Shown here piece after piece: positions 21,966-32,481 of a stretch of 64,000 bases of DNA. Positions within the stretch are counted from its first letter, which is position 1. Each line of letters starts with the position of its first letter. This DNA comes from Diplolepis rosae (Eukaryota > Arthropoda > Insecta > Hymenoptera > Diplolepididae). The notes beneath the pieces were generated by a model. That model worked only from the letters and a program-made list of their open reading frames with translations. It had not been told where the DNA came from and did not search any database. The position numbers were made by a program, and so were the translations under genes. Where the stretch lies: contig JAPYXD010000466.1 of the NCBI GenBank assembly GCA_030998225.1, positions 5,063,001 to 5,127,000 on the forward strand, given 5' to 3'.

Positions 21966-22598
21966 TATTTAAGAAGCCCTTTTGAATATCAAGGGTCGAA
22001 ATATATTTTGCTTGGCGTAATTGATCTAAAATAAAATCCATTTTAGGTAAAGGATAGGCATCTCGATTAGTTAATTGATTCAATTTCCTAAAATCTAGAC
22101 AAAATCTATAACTACCATCAGGTTTTTTTATCATTACTATTGGATTTGACCAGCCACTACTAGAAGGTTCGACTATGTCATCTGCCAAAATTTCATTTAA
22201 TTCAGCATTAATTGCTTCCTGTATTTAGGAGAAACTTTATAGTGCCTTTTTTTAAGAGGGGGGTGGTTTCCAACATCAATTTTATGCTCAATTAATGATG
22301 TTAATCCAGGTTTGCCTTGATTATCGAGAATATTTTTAAGAATGAAGCCTTGAAGAGTTTCATATTGACCCACCGTCAATTCACTTAATCCACAACATAA
22401 ATCTGAATTCCATTCTTTCAATTCAAAATTATGAATAGTAAAAGGATCATCTTTAAAAATCCAAGTTCTATCTTCTATATTAATTTTTATTCGAAAAGCT
22501 TTAAGGAAATGAAGTCCTATGGCAAATGAAACAGGTAATGAAGGTAAAATTCTTATTTTCATTTGCCTGGCTTTATTTTTAAGTGAAATTGGAGTCAA
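21966..22598 (-). pseudogene. gypsy protease tail and RT fingers/palm
   Basis: Minus-strand frames give PVSFAIGLHFLKAF, a linker, LTSLIEHKIDVGNHPPLKKR and, after a one-base frameshift near 22,217, EPSSSGWSNPIVMIKKPDGS, RFCLDFRKLNQLTNRDAYPL and ISTLDIQKG. These are the standard RT N-terminal motifs of Ty3/gypsy elements. The protease active site (DTG/DSG) was not identified. Confidence 0.85.
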
Positions 22599-22789
22599 AA
22601 CTTCTTGAGAAATTGTTCATTAGGTATTGGATGACTTTGATTGAAATTTTTAGGGTTGTTATTTTGTTTAATTTTATTCTTTAATGACTGTGAATTTTTT
22701 GTGATTGGGGTAGGATCTTTAGCTAAGAACATTTCATCAAGTGGATCTAGAACAGAAGTATTTCCAGAAATTTGATCATTTCACAAATT

Positions 22790-24240
22790 TATAGTTTCAC
22801 GGTTTCTATTTTGAACCTTAAATTTATTATCTGTGTAGGCTAAATCTGCTAAAAGTGATCGTTCAGCAGGAGGAGGGGGTCTAAATAATTTTGCTAGCCT
22901 AATGCTCTTTTCTGCCGCTACAGATAACTATTCTAGTTGAGCAAAATTAACAAGGTTATATCTTGGGATCAACAATTGTTTCCGAGGTAATAAATTTCTA
23001 TGTGCAAAACTAACTTCTTCTGATTCTGGCAAACTAGGAATGACACGATCAAATAAGGCCATCATACAAGTTAAATAATCAGCTACTGATTCCAGTTCTC
23101 CTTGTGTACGTCTATAAATTTCTTGTCTTAACTCAAATTGAAAATGTGCGTCTCCGAATCTGGTCCTAAAAGCTATTGAGAATTCAATGAAATTTCTCCA
23201 CTGGTGTCTAGAGCTACGATACAAATTCAGAGCTACACCATTTAAAAAAAAGGAAGTATTTGTAATAATGAAGAATCCTGTACTGGAACAATATTTCTTC
23301 CCTCAATAATCTTCATGAGAAAAGCTTCAGGATCCTCAGAGCGATTTCCAAAGAACTTTAAGTTCCATTTTCTCATTACATCGAAAGCTGAAGCCGAATT
23401 AGGAGGAAAATTACTTCACGTATTAGAATTGACAAATCCACATTGATCATTTTTTTGATAACCATTTTGTGTATCAAAGCTGTCATGTGGTCTGAAACCT
23501 CGATTTCCAGGATCTTGATTATTGGAAAAATGATTTTGAGAGAAATTAGGATTTCTAGAAACCATTGGGTCATTATTTCCATATTGACTATTTAATGAAG
23601 GGAATTCAAATCTGTTTCCAGCTTGTCGAGAAAAGTTAGAATAATTTCCAAAATTGTTCGGATTTATTTCTCGAAATGGATTTCTGTGAAAGGGATCTGA
23701 AATTTGGAGTTGAGTGGGTAAATCTGAGAAACGACTTACTCGATAAGGATTTTTAGCATAATCTTGATTAAATAAATCATTTTGGCGTGTCACTTCACCA
23801 TTTCTACTGACTGTTTCTGAAAATTCATGATTTACCAATATTTCCTGACTCATAGGATTTCTAGAAGATCTATTAATATCTAAATTATAACCTAAGTGAA
23901 ATTGACGATCGTTATTATAATTCTGTCTTGGAGAAGGAAAAGGATTTACAAAATTTGGATTTGTCTTATAGGGTTAGGATTGTCATTCGAGTTCAGATTT
24001 ATCAATGAAATATGATTAGACATTATATCGTCTATTGTGGCAAATTCATTAGACGATACTGGCGACTTATTATTACAAGCTGCTATTGAATTTTTATCTT
24101 GATTTTCAGGGCTAATGGCATGGCCAGTTTTACTGATATTATCATTATTAATATTAGGGTTAGGAATGGGATCCTCATCATTGGTGTTGAGAATCAAATT
24201 ATTAATTACTTCTATTACAGGATCTATTACCATTGGAACA
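22790..24240 (-). pseudogene. gypsy gag, frameshifted
   Basis: Several overlapping minus-strand frames make up a gag. An Asn-rich N-terminal part starts near 24,233 (MVIDPVIEVINNLILNTND); an Asn/Arg/Phe-rich middle runs at 23.85-23.42 kb. A capsid-like part near 23.4-22.93 kb has WNLKFFGNRSEDPEAFL, QWRNFIEFSIAFRTRFGD, LRQEIYRRTQGELESVADYL and ALFDRVIPSLPESEEV, the pattern of the retrotransposon gag domain. No zinc knuckle was found. At least two frameshifts and one or more stops make it non-functional. Confidence 0.75.
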
Positions 24241-25480
24241 CTCAGATTTTTAATCCATCTATTTCACTTAGCGGTTATATTTCCTACCACGGGAATTTTA
24301 TTGGATATATTGAATTAAATTCAATGAAAAGATTTTAATACTTTACAAATAGTTATTTATTTATCAAGTTGAAGTTGTAACAATTTATGCAATTAGAAAC
24401 ATAGACTCATTGGTTATTTAACACGATAATATCTAACATAACTTTGTCACAATAATTTTTACAGGAAAACGTATAGAAGTTACAATCTTAAAGTAATGAT
24501 CTTTTCGTCTGGTATTTCCAGGACTAGACGAAATAGCCACAATGTATGAATCTCAATATACTTATAAGAGAGAATCTCAATAATATATCAATTTATATTA
24601 GGGATAACTGGGATAATTCGGATCTTAAACATTGACTAAATCAGGGAGAATCCAATTAGAAATTCAACTTCTGTATTGTTCACAGAAAAACCATACCTCA
24701 TCAATTCAGCAATAACTTTTGAAGATCCTCAATCTTCACAATAGAGACAATATTCAATGGTTCAACTAATTCGGTCCAATAGATGGTAGATATCATTCTT
24801 CCTCTCCATAGTATTTGCCAACCACATGCTGGCTATCCAGATTTCTGACAATTCGCAAGAGGGAATCTGGCAGAATTCTTTATCCAGACACACAGAAATG
24901 TTGACAGTAATACCAGGGCCGTAGCTACAGAGGTCCCACTCGACATACCGGCGAATTGACGATAAACCTTCTCAGATTTTATTTTATCTTGAACTTCTCA
25001 CCAAGGAGAATGAGTTATTCAGGTAATACAGGGCCAAGAAAACGCAGCAAGAATCCTGGTAGCATTTCAAGACGAACAAATAACTCTGAGGTAGAACCAG
25101 AAGGATGGGATTGGATTCACTGCAGTTAAGGTTGGAAATAATGATTTAGGTATTCTTCCAAGTTTCTTCAAGTAACAAAAGGCGTCTCAAATGCTTACTG
25201 AAGTCTCTTGAAGTCTCCGAGTCTCAGTTTAATTTCATAAATAAACGGAAAAAATAGGCAAAATCAATTCTTAAGTTTAAAGGATCTTAATTATATTAAC
25301 CTAAGTCTTGGAAAACCGTGCAGCTTCCAGAACTTATAAAACGCGAAATTGTTCAAGATTCAAAATTGTAATATCATAAGTTTTCTAAATTCCAAAATAC
25401 ATTAACTTGTGACTTGCAAGGATTTTGCAACATCACAGAGGGGTTCAAACCCTCGCTGAAAACAACATCCTGGCGTATTT
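24241..25480 (-). other. Presumed 5' leader and LTR region of the gypsy element
   Basis: About 1.2 kb with no coding signal between the gag start and the LINE sequence. By position it should contain primer-binding site and 5' LTR, but I could not locate either with confidence. Confidence 0.35.
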
Positions 25481-25652
25481 TCAGGCATGAGAGACCTTAG
25501 GAGCCTAACGCAACGGGAGGACTAAAACACCTCCAGATCTTTCAGGTCCCTGAGTCTCAGGCGAGAGCCATAGCAGGCCTCAAAGACAGGCGGTAAGTGG
25601 TCGAGAGCGGGGGGAGCCTGCCATGGACACGGAGAGGCCGGAGCAGCCCTAA

Positions 25653-26420
25653 ATGGCTGTATCTGGCCTAACCATTATTCAAATCAACTTGCATCACAGC
25701 AAAAGCGCTTCTGCGGTTCTGCTGAAAAGCATAGCTGTGATGCACACAGGCAGCTCAGTTATCCAAGAACCGTGGATAAACAAGGATCCCATTAGGGGAT
25801 TAGGGTGGGGGGGGGCAGCATTTTTTGTTATAGGTACCCCGAGGCACCCAACCCAAGGACATGCATCCTGGCGAAGAACGTCCACATCGTTCCATTACTG
25901 GATCTTTGTTCCACAGACCTCATGGTGGCTTCAGTCGACCTGACAGGAATTGGTAATCTAGTCATTGGAACGGCATACTTTCCGCATGACAGTGCGTCCC
26001 ATCCACCGGAGGAAGTCCGCTCACTAGTGGACTACTGTCGGGCAAGAGGCCCGTCCCTGCTCTTAGGGTGCGATGTCAACTCCCGCCATAAGCTGTGGGG
26101 TAGCACGGACACCAACAGAAGGGGTGAGGACCTAGTGGACTATCTAATCACTACTAACTTGGATATTCTAAATACAGGAACGATACCGACTTTTCGGAAC
26201 TGTGTGAAAGGAGGTAATCGACATCACCCTCTGCACCGAAAACATTCCGGATAAAGTCAAGAAATGGACGGTTTCAGATGAACCCTCCCTATCTGACCAC
26301 ATGCAGATACTGTACGAACTGGAATCACACGCACCTTCTGATCCCACATGGGCCAGAAACCCGAGGAAAACAAACTGGAAGTGCTATTCCAAAAACCTAC
26401 AAGCTGCACTCCACGAGACA
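25653..26420 (+). pseudogene. LOA-type AP endonuclease domain
   Basis: The frame starts with ATG right after an in-frame TAA and gives QINLHHSKSASAVLLKSIA and SVIQEPWI, the N-terminal motifs of LINE endonucleases. A frameshift near 25.81 kb moves to a second frame with LLLGCDVNSRHKLWGSTDTN and DYLITTNLDILNTGTIPTF; another near 26.2 kb precedes SDEPSLSDHMQI, the conserved SDH region. The enzyme would nick target DNA to prime reverse transcription; two frameshifts make this copy inactive. Confidence 0.85.
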
Positions 26421-26429
26421 TTCATGCTA

Positions 26430-27372
26430 ATCAGAGACGTAGAATTAAAAATTTCAAGGATTCGAAACCAATCGAATCCTCAAAACACAAAAAACACAAC
26501 CAAATTTGGACCAAAATCACTACACCTCAATAGAACTATTAGAAAACAAACATGTGTAAAAACAAACAAAAAAGGAGGAAAGAATGCCAACAGGAAACTG
26601 CAACAAGACCCCGTGCATCCCTCCCCCCCAAGCACCTGAAAGACCCCAAGGGTCATTCAATAAATTTTAAATTGTTTTGCAGAATCTAGAAACCTCAAGG
26701 ATATTTACTGTGTAACATTGTCTTTAGAGATAACTTATCATGCTGTCATAACATCCATTGTACTTAACCAAATCTGTTTTTAAATTTATAGAATATGTTC
26801 CCTCTTTTTTTATATATAACATTTCCATAAATTCTCTTTTTCCTTTATTCCTTTCCAAGTGTAAAATCTCTACATTGTTCCAGTCAAAGTCATGATCAGC
26901 GTATTCCTTTCTATGATCAGACAAAACATTATGATAATTACACTTTCTCCCAAGATTCTTATTGTGTTCTTCTACTGTAGTATTAAGAAGTCTGCCCGTT
27001 TGTCCCACATAAGTCACTTTACACCTTTTACAAATCAGTTTGTATATCACACCACTTTTTTCTAATCTATTCAAGATGTCTTTAACCAAAGTTATAAGTC
27101 CTTTCATCCTAAACGGTATTCTAAAAATTGCATGGATTTGACATTTTTTTAACATAGATTGAATTGTTTTTGAAATTTGACCAAAATATGGAAGAACAAT
27201 AGTGTTATTTTTATCAAAAATTTCACTTTGTGTATCCGTGTCTACGTTTCTACTCTTTCTACTTTTGATTTGTTGAATTCTAATTTTTATATGTTTTTCA
27301 ATCAAGTCTTGTGGGTAGTGATTAAAAAATAAAATCTTCCTAACAACTTCTAAATTTTCTGAATGGAATGAT
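26430..27372 (-). mobile_element. Penelope-like element fragment inserted in the LINE
   Basis: Sequence between the LINE linker halves (…SKNLQAALHE and DIITAYEHNC) is foreign and carries, on the minus strand, the C-terminal part of a Penelope-like element. The 5' part with the reverse transcriptase is missing, so the copy is truncated. No terminal duplication was recognised. It postdates the LINE. Confidence 0.75.
26724..27368 (-). pseudogene. Penelope-like GIY-YIG endonuclease region
   Basis: Minus-strand translation has the linker FHSENLEVVRKILFFNHYPQ, then SGVIYKLICKRC, VTYVGQTGRLLNTTVEEHNK, a histidine-rich stretch and DFDWNNVEILHLERNKGKRE. This is the GIY-YIG module of Penelope-like elements (VIYK for GIY, TYVGQT for YIG, catalytic Arg in GQTGRL, Glu in the last motif). 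The C-terminal ~210 codons are open, so this part is well preserved although the RT is gone. The first ~18 codons of the open frame are antisense LINE sequence. Confidence 0.85.
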
Positions 27373-27374
27373 TC

Positions 27375-28691
27375 ATGGCGGCTAACCAATTTTCTCCGGA
27401 CATCATTACTGCGTATGAACACAACTGCTTATCTTCGAAAATCAAGAAAGCGCGGGAGACCCACTGGTGGAATATGAAGCTTGAGAAGCTTCGTAAAGAA
27501 ACCAGAGAAAGGTTCAGACGGGCCAAGAAAGGCAATACGGAAGAACTATGGAACTTATCCAATGCAACTAGGGATGCATACAGGAAAGAAATTAGGGAGG
27601 CCAAGGGTGAGAACTGGACCTCCTTCTGTTCAGACATAGAGAAGGCTGCAGATGCGGCCAGGCTGAACAGACTACTGGCCCGTAACCCGGGAGCTATGTT
27701 AAGAACCCTACGACTACCGGACGGGACGAACTCAGAGTCGGACGAGGAGACCCTGACCCTTCTGACGGTGGCGCACTTCCCCGGCTTTAAAGGTCCAACG
27801 GAGGTGAGAAGAAATTTTCAGAAAGGCCGACCGCTGCCCGCGACTCAATTGGGAATACGTGGACAGCTGGCCCATGAAATCGCCTCCCCAGCGAGGGTTA
27901 AATGAGCCTTGAAGTCTTTAATCCTCTTCAAGTCCCCAGGTCCGGATCGCATTTACCCTTTTCTCCTACAGAGGGCTGGGGACCCCATCATAGGGCCGCT
28001 AGTGAGACTTGCTATGGCCAGTCTGACTCTAGGTTACGTCCCAAAAGCTTGGAGAGGGACAAGGGTCATTTTTATACCTAAAGCAGGCAAGAACGAATGG
28101 ACGTCCCCGAAGAATTTCCGACCAATCAGCCTTACCTCCTTCGTACTAAAAACGGTGGAGAGACTCGTGGACAGATACATCCGCGATAAGATCCTTACAG
28201 CAAAACCACTACACAGGGATCAGCATGCCTACAGCGCCGGTCGTTCGACCGAAACAGCCCTGAGCTAAGCGGTGAATCTGATTGAGGACCAACTGAACCT
28301 TAAAGGATTCGCTATTGGAACATTCATGGATATTGAGGGTGCTTTCAACCACACATCCAGTGAAGTAATCAGGAAAGCTATGATTAGACAAGGAGTCCCC
28401 ATAGCCGTAGTTGAAAGGACCTGCCATATGCTAGGAAACAGGAATATGACGATAATCAAAGGAAATACCACCCTTCGAGGGATCGTTGAGTCAGGGTCCC
28501 CGCAGGGAGGAGTACTATCTCCCTTGCTGTGGAATCTAGTGGTGGATGAATTATTGCATCTACTCTCCGACCAGGGATGTCACCCCATTGGATATGCTGA
28601 TGACATCCTAGTCATAGTACGCGCAATGCATTTGGATGCACTGATGGGCGTAATTCAACAGACGTTAAAGGTTGTAGACACCTGGTGTTAA
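27375..28691 (+). pseudogene. LOA-type reverse transcriptase with in-frame stops
   Basis: One frame runs from the linker (KKARETHWWNMKLEKLRKET) through the RT: SPGPDRIYPFLLQRAGD, RGTRVIFIPKAGKNEW, FRPISLTSFVLKTVERLVD, DQHAYSAGRSTETALS, FMDIEGAFNHTSSEV, GSPQGGVLSPLLWNLVVDEL and the catalytic box GYADDILV. It is interrupted by stops at 27,903 and 28,266 in the same frame and ends at 28,689 after VVDTWC. Few defects over ~440 codons suggest a fairly young but inactive copy. HAYSxGRSTETAL and FxDIEGAFN are typical of the LOA clade. Confidence 0.9.
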
Positions 28692-28719
28692 GCGTCAATA
28701 GTCTGGTAGAGAAGAGTCA

Positions 28720-29171
28720 AGCAGAAGACGGCCATGGCCAGGTTGGAAAGACTCAGAGAGCTGATCCTTATAGGGATCACTGGCGCCTCGAAGTCTTCAC
28801 CCACAACGGCGCTGGGAGCACTAATGGGACTAGAGCCCCTACTCCCAACCATCATAGCCGAGGCTGGCAAGGCGGCCTGGAGAATTGGTGAAAACTCTAA
28901 TACAGTGATTTCAAAGAAACTGAGAACGACTGCCAACATCGCGAAGAGACCGATCATGAAAGTAAGCTTGTCAACCATGGAAGATTGGAAGGTGGGTCCA
29001 ATGCAACGAGACAGCGGATAGACTAGCCAAGCTCGCGACAAAACAAAACCCATCTGGTCTAGAACCAGTAATAGATATTTCAAATGGGTTGGTCACAGAA
29101 GACATTAACAAGTGGCTAGCCGAGAAACACCGGGAAGAGCTCATCACAGACATAAGATAGGGCTTGCAGAA
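28720..29171 (+). pseudogene. LOA C-terminal domain and RNase H tail
   Basis: After a gap that removes part of the RT thumb, the same frame resumes with LRELILIGITGASKSSPTTA and EAGKAAWRIGENS, the conserved region after the RT. A further break leads to QCNETADRLAKLATKQNPSG, matching the last RNase H block (usually GNExAD), then NKWLAEKHREEL. The central RNase H catalytic part has been lost. Confidence 0.7.
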
Positions 29172-29488
29172 AGTCCACTTTGGGTAATTTACAATTGGCT
29201 TGGTACCGCGCCAGTCCCGGCACGCGGATGTCGGTACTGGCGTTATACTGGCATAATAGCGGATGGAAAACGGCTGGGTACTGGTATTCGTCCGAAATGT
29301 CACTCGGCTGGGAGTTATTTGTCGGTACTGGGGCGGTACTAAAAATGGTACTGTGCCTGTACCGAAAATCTGTACTGGCACTGTACTGTAAATAGTAATA
29401 GTAGTAAATAGTAGTACTGTACTAGCGCGGTACTAGCATTAGTACAAAATGTCACTCGACTGGGAATTGTCTTTCAGTACTGGAGCGG
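29172..29488 (+). repeat. GTACTGG-rich end of family X, copy 1
   Basis: Many copies of GGTACTGG, AGTACCG and GCGCGGTAC in both orientations, plus GTCACTCGGCTGGGAGTT. It is the inverted counterpart of 61,850-62,195 at high identity. Confidence 0.85.
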
Positions 29489-29504
29489 TTTTTTTTTTTT
29501 TTTT

Positions 29505-29900
29505 GGTGAGGAGGAAAAATGGCAAAATCTTTTATAGACGTTGTACAGGACTCTCCTAGGACGGGTCTAGGCATACCTGTTAAAACCAAAAAACCCCCTC
29601 TCTCGAACCAATACACCACCCGCGGAACCGCCTTTCGGCTTTAAACTTCACGGGTGGTTGGTTCCATTAAAGTCGCGTACGACTCTTCCGTCATCCGTTC
29701 GCTCGGAACTTCCACCCGCGGCCACACGCCCACTAGGATAACCGACTAGCCGCGCCACCCAGGGGAGAAACAAACAGATTCCTTCCCCGAACGACGCGGA
29801 CAGTCAAGTCTACCCGAGACGCAGGACCGCGGGTGCCGGCCCCGATGCGATTTCTACTGGCCCTCCCCGTTGTTTCGCTCTCGACGCCCATCAAGTTCTC
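29505..29900 (-). other. 3' UTR of the R1-type LINE
   Basis: Contains CCTAGGAC, GCATACCTGTTA and CCGCCTTTCGGCTTTAAA segments shared with 54.94-55.21 kb at roughly three-quarters identity by eye, which defines the family. Confidence 0.8.
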
Positions 29901-29909
29901 TCGTCTTCA

Positions 29910-31748
29910 TCACAAGTGTGACGAATGACTCGATGAGCGTCCAGAACCGTTCAGACTGGAGCATGAGGGGGACCATCGTGTCAGGAGTAAGTTCGGAACC
30001 CACCGCCTGACCGAGGACCCCCTAGCCACACCCCATTTTGCGCAGACGAAGAGTGCGTGCTCTGCGTTATCCACCGGGGAATCGCAGTAGCAACACGTCT
30101 CCTCGTCTCTCTTCTTAAAGCGCCTCAGGTACGCGTTAAAACAGCCATGGCCCGAGAGCGCTTGTGCCAAGTAAAAGCCGACTTCCCCGTGCTTTCTGTT
30201 CAGCCAGGTGGCGAGCTCCGGGATCAGGCGGTAGGTCCATCTCCCTGTCTGCTCACCATGCCATCTCATCTGCCATTTCTCGACGAGTCTGCGCCTTCCA
30301 TCCTTGCGGATGGCCTCCTTCGCGCGAGCGATTTCCTGCAGGTCGGCGCAGGTAAGCTCCTTGCGAAGCTGAAAGGTTTCCTGCCTTTCCTCCGCCAATA
30401 AATCTATTGGCGGGACGCTCGCCAGGACCAGCACAGCGCTCGTCGAGATAGTTCTATATGCCGAAACTATTCTCAGCGCGACAAGTCTCTGTGCCGAGAA
30501 CAGCTTCTTCTGGATAGCATGGTTTTGCAAGGCATTGGCCCAGACCGGAGCTGCATAAAGCAGCTTCGAATGGACCACGCTCGCCACCAATCTTCTTTTC
30601 GCTTCCCTGGGTCCACCAATGTTTGGCATAAGCCGGGCCAAGTTTGCTCCACATTGGATAGCTTTGGCGGCTGCGATCTTTAGGTGTTCGCCAAAGCTAA
30701 GCCTACGATCCAGCCGCACCCCCAGGTACTTAATGCTTGTTTGTCACTCGACTTCATGCTCTCCGAGAACGATCCTCGGGTATTTGAAGGATCTCCTGTC
30801 CGTAACGAGCAAAGCCTCGGTTTTCTCAGGGGCCATTTTAAGACCTCTGCCATCCAACCAGCGCTTCGCTCGCCACAGACTTTCATTGATCCTCAGCTCT
30901 AGGATTCCGACGTCGTCAGCGGCGCACACGACTAGTGCGTCATCCGCGAAGCCGACGATGCTCGTTCCAGCAGGCAGGTCCATGCGCAGGAAATCGTCAT
31001 ACATGACGTTCCAAACGAGTGGACCCACCCGCGACCCTTGAGGGGCGCCACATGTCATCTCCTCCTTGAGAGACCATTTGTCGCCCTCATATATCACCCA
31101 CCTGTCGCTCAGATAGTCATCTATCATTCGCAACAGGTAGTCTGGAACCTTTTTCCGCACCATCGCCTCGATGCAGATGTTCCATCTCGCGGTATTGAAC
31201 GCATTGCGTATGTCAATGCTAATCAACGCACAGAATCCCTTACGCTTACCAGTTCCTTTTCTTGCATTTGTGGCGATGTTAACCACAGCTTGGATGGCGT
31301 CCACAGTGGACCTGCCTTTCCTGAATCCGAACTGGTTTTCCGAGAGACCGTTCTCCCCGACCAAGAGAGCCTGAAGCCGTTGTAGAATCAACTCCTCCAG
31401 AAGCTTCCCCATCGTATCCAATAAGCATATTGGTCTATACGACGAGGCAACCCCTAGAGGTTTGTTGCCCTTCCTCAGCAGGACCAACCTCTGCTTCTTC
31501 CAATCTGCGAAGAACCTCCCCTCCCGAAGACAGGAGTTAAAGGCTTCTAGGAGGATCTCTGGGTACGCCCCGATCACCTCTTTGAGGATCTCGTTCGGCA
31601 CCCCGTCGATACCTGGCGCTGTATTTGCCTTAAGCCTTCCACCCGCTCTCTTTAGTTCTTCGAGAGTGAAGAGTTCTTCGCGCCGGACCACGCAGGAACT
31701 TCGGTCCTGTCTTTGGAACGGCTCCACGTGTGGAAACAAGCTACGCAC
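29910..31748 (-). pseudogene. R1-type ORF2: reverse transcriptase and C-terminal zinc finger
   Basis: One minus-strand frame of about 610 codons with a single stop (TGA at about 30,744, between HEVE and QTSIKYLGV). Motifs in order: LKANTAPGIDGVPNEILKE, RLVLLRKGNKP, SYRPICLLDTMGKLLEELIL, LSENQFGFRKGRSTVDAI, ISIDIRNAFNTARW, GAPQGSRVGPLVWNVMYDDF and the catalytic VGFADDALVV; then SKLLYAAPVWA and a CCHC finger in CCYCDSPVDNAEHALFVC. A frameshift near 30.01 kb precedes the last ~45 codons (LTPDTMVPLMLQSERFW). It would reverse-transcribe its own RNA at a nicked target. Without the endonuclease and with the stop it is inactive. Confidence 0.92.
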
Positions 31749-31756
31749 AATGTAAT

Positions 31757-32171
31757 GGACTCGATCGGGATTTTACTGTTTTCACAGTAAAAAATCTAGT
31801 TTAAAGCTAGGACATTTTTTCTGAGTAAATTGACAATACTTTTTTGTTACACGTACACCGAAAAAATTTCTAAGTGGGTTTGTGACTACTTTTTAACTAC
31901 TTTCCGTAGATCGTAAAGGCTCCAATTTCATTTTAGAAGTTAAGTGAACTGGAGGAACATAGTTGAATCAAATAAGAGCAGTAGTTGAATCGATGAATAT
32001 TCTTAGTACATTTCAAAACTTTATTTACTTACTATTTTTATATACACATTTATCTACAAACACACACCGCCCTCTACACTACACAAACGCTCGTTTAGGG
32101 AGTATTAAAAATCATTCTTAACGCTGCGGGTTCGAACCCTCTCTACTTATAATTAACTCATTACTAACCTA
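31757..32171 (+). repeat. Family X core, copy 1, left part
   Basis: Matches 32,580-33,000 and, inverted, 61,380-61,760. It includes the GCGGGTTCGAACCCTCTC block at about 32,125. Element Y interrupts it at the TA at 32,170. Confidence 0.85.
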
Positions 32172-32481
32172 CCCGTGTAGAAATTTTGATAGGGGTCTAG
32201 TGGGGCCCCGACGAGTTTGCCCTATCTCTAGTCGGGATCTAGCGTGGAAAACTAGTCAGGGCCCCGTCGGTAAAGTAACGCTTTTGTCGACGTGGGCCCT
32301 ACTAGACTTTCTAGTAGGGGTTTAGTGAAGTCAGCCCTTACACTTCCCCACCTACAAAAAAGGACACCATTAGGGCCCTATTGGACTTCCGAATTGAATT
32401 TAAGGGCATATATTAACAGAGTCGCGTGACCAATTTTGTTCAGGTATCTCACTGAGAAAATAATAAATAAAAACGATTTTC

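Larger units (their letters stand above)
20263..25480 (-). mobile_element. Ty3/gypsy LTR retrotransposon, degraded
   Basis: On the minus strand the order is gag (24.24-22.9 kb), protease tail and reverse transcriptase (22.6-21.3), RNase H (21.3-20.8) and the start of integrase (20.8-20.4), the Ty3/gypsy order. It is broken by frameshifts and by a 197-bp MITE. Sequence upstream of gag (24.3-25.45 kb) should hold the 5' LTR and leader. A weak match between about 20,305-20,335 and 25,275-25,305 (TTAATTATA region) may be LTR remains, but no LTR pair, primer-binding site or target duplication was proven. No env-like frame is present. Confidence 0.75.
25490..29171 (+). mobile_element. LOA-clade non-LTR retrotransposon, ORF2 part
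   Basis: The order on the + strand is AP endonuclease (25.65-26.25), linker, reverse transcriptase (27.9-28.7), C-terminal domain (28.7-28.95) and RNase H tail (28.99-29.16). An RNase H after the RT and the ITGASKSSPTTALGALMGL motif point to LOA or a related R1-group clade. It is split by a ~950-bp insertion with a Penelope-like frame (26.43-27.37 kb) and carries nonsense and frameshift changes. The 3' end is cut by the family X composite at about 29,172; no poly(A) is seen. Confidence 0.8.
29489..31755 (-). mobile_element. R1-clade LINE, 5'-truncated, with poly(A)
   Basis: A minus-strand element ending in a 16-bp T run at 29,489-29,504 (its poly(A) tail), with ~380 bp of 3' UTR and ORF2 from the RT onward. 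The AP endonuclease and ORF1 are missing, as in standard 5' truncation. A relative with the same 3' UTR lies at 54.92-56.85 kb. It sits inside family X and has removed a little of it: the target's bases between …AGTACTGGAGCGG and the TTTACTGTTTTCACAG block are absent compared with the 60-kb copy. Confidence 0.85.

Noticed and set aside
20263..25480. Endogenous retrovirus with envelope
   Set aside because: No env-like frame exists after pol; motifs and order fit an ordinary Ty3/gypsy retrotransposon.
30057..31755. Plus-strand frames of 60-140 codons
   Set aside because: Antisense shadows of the R1-type ORF2, whose minus-strand frame has clear RT motifs.
32121..32150. tRNA gene because of GGGTTCGAACCC
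   Set aside because: No acceptor-stem pairing and the block belongs to a repeat; kept only as a tRNA-like module.
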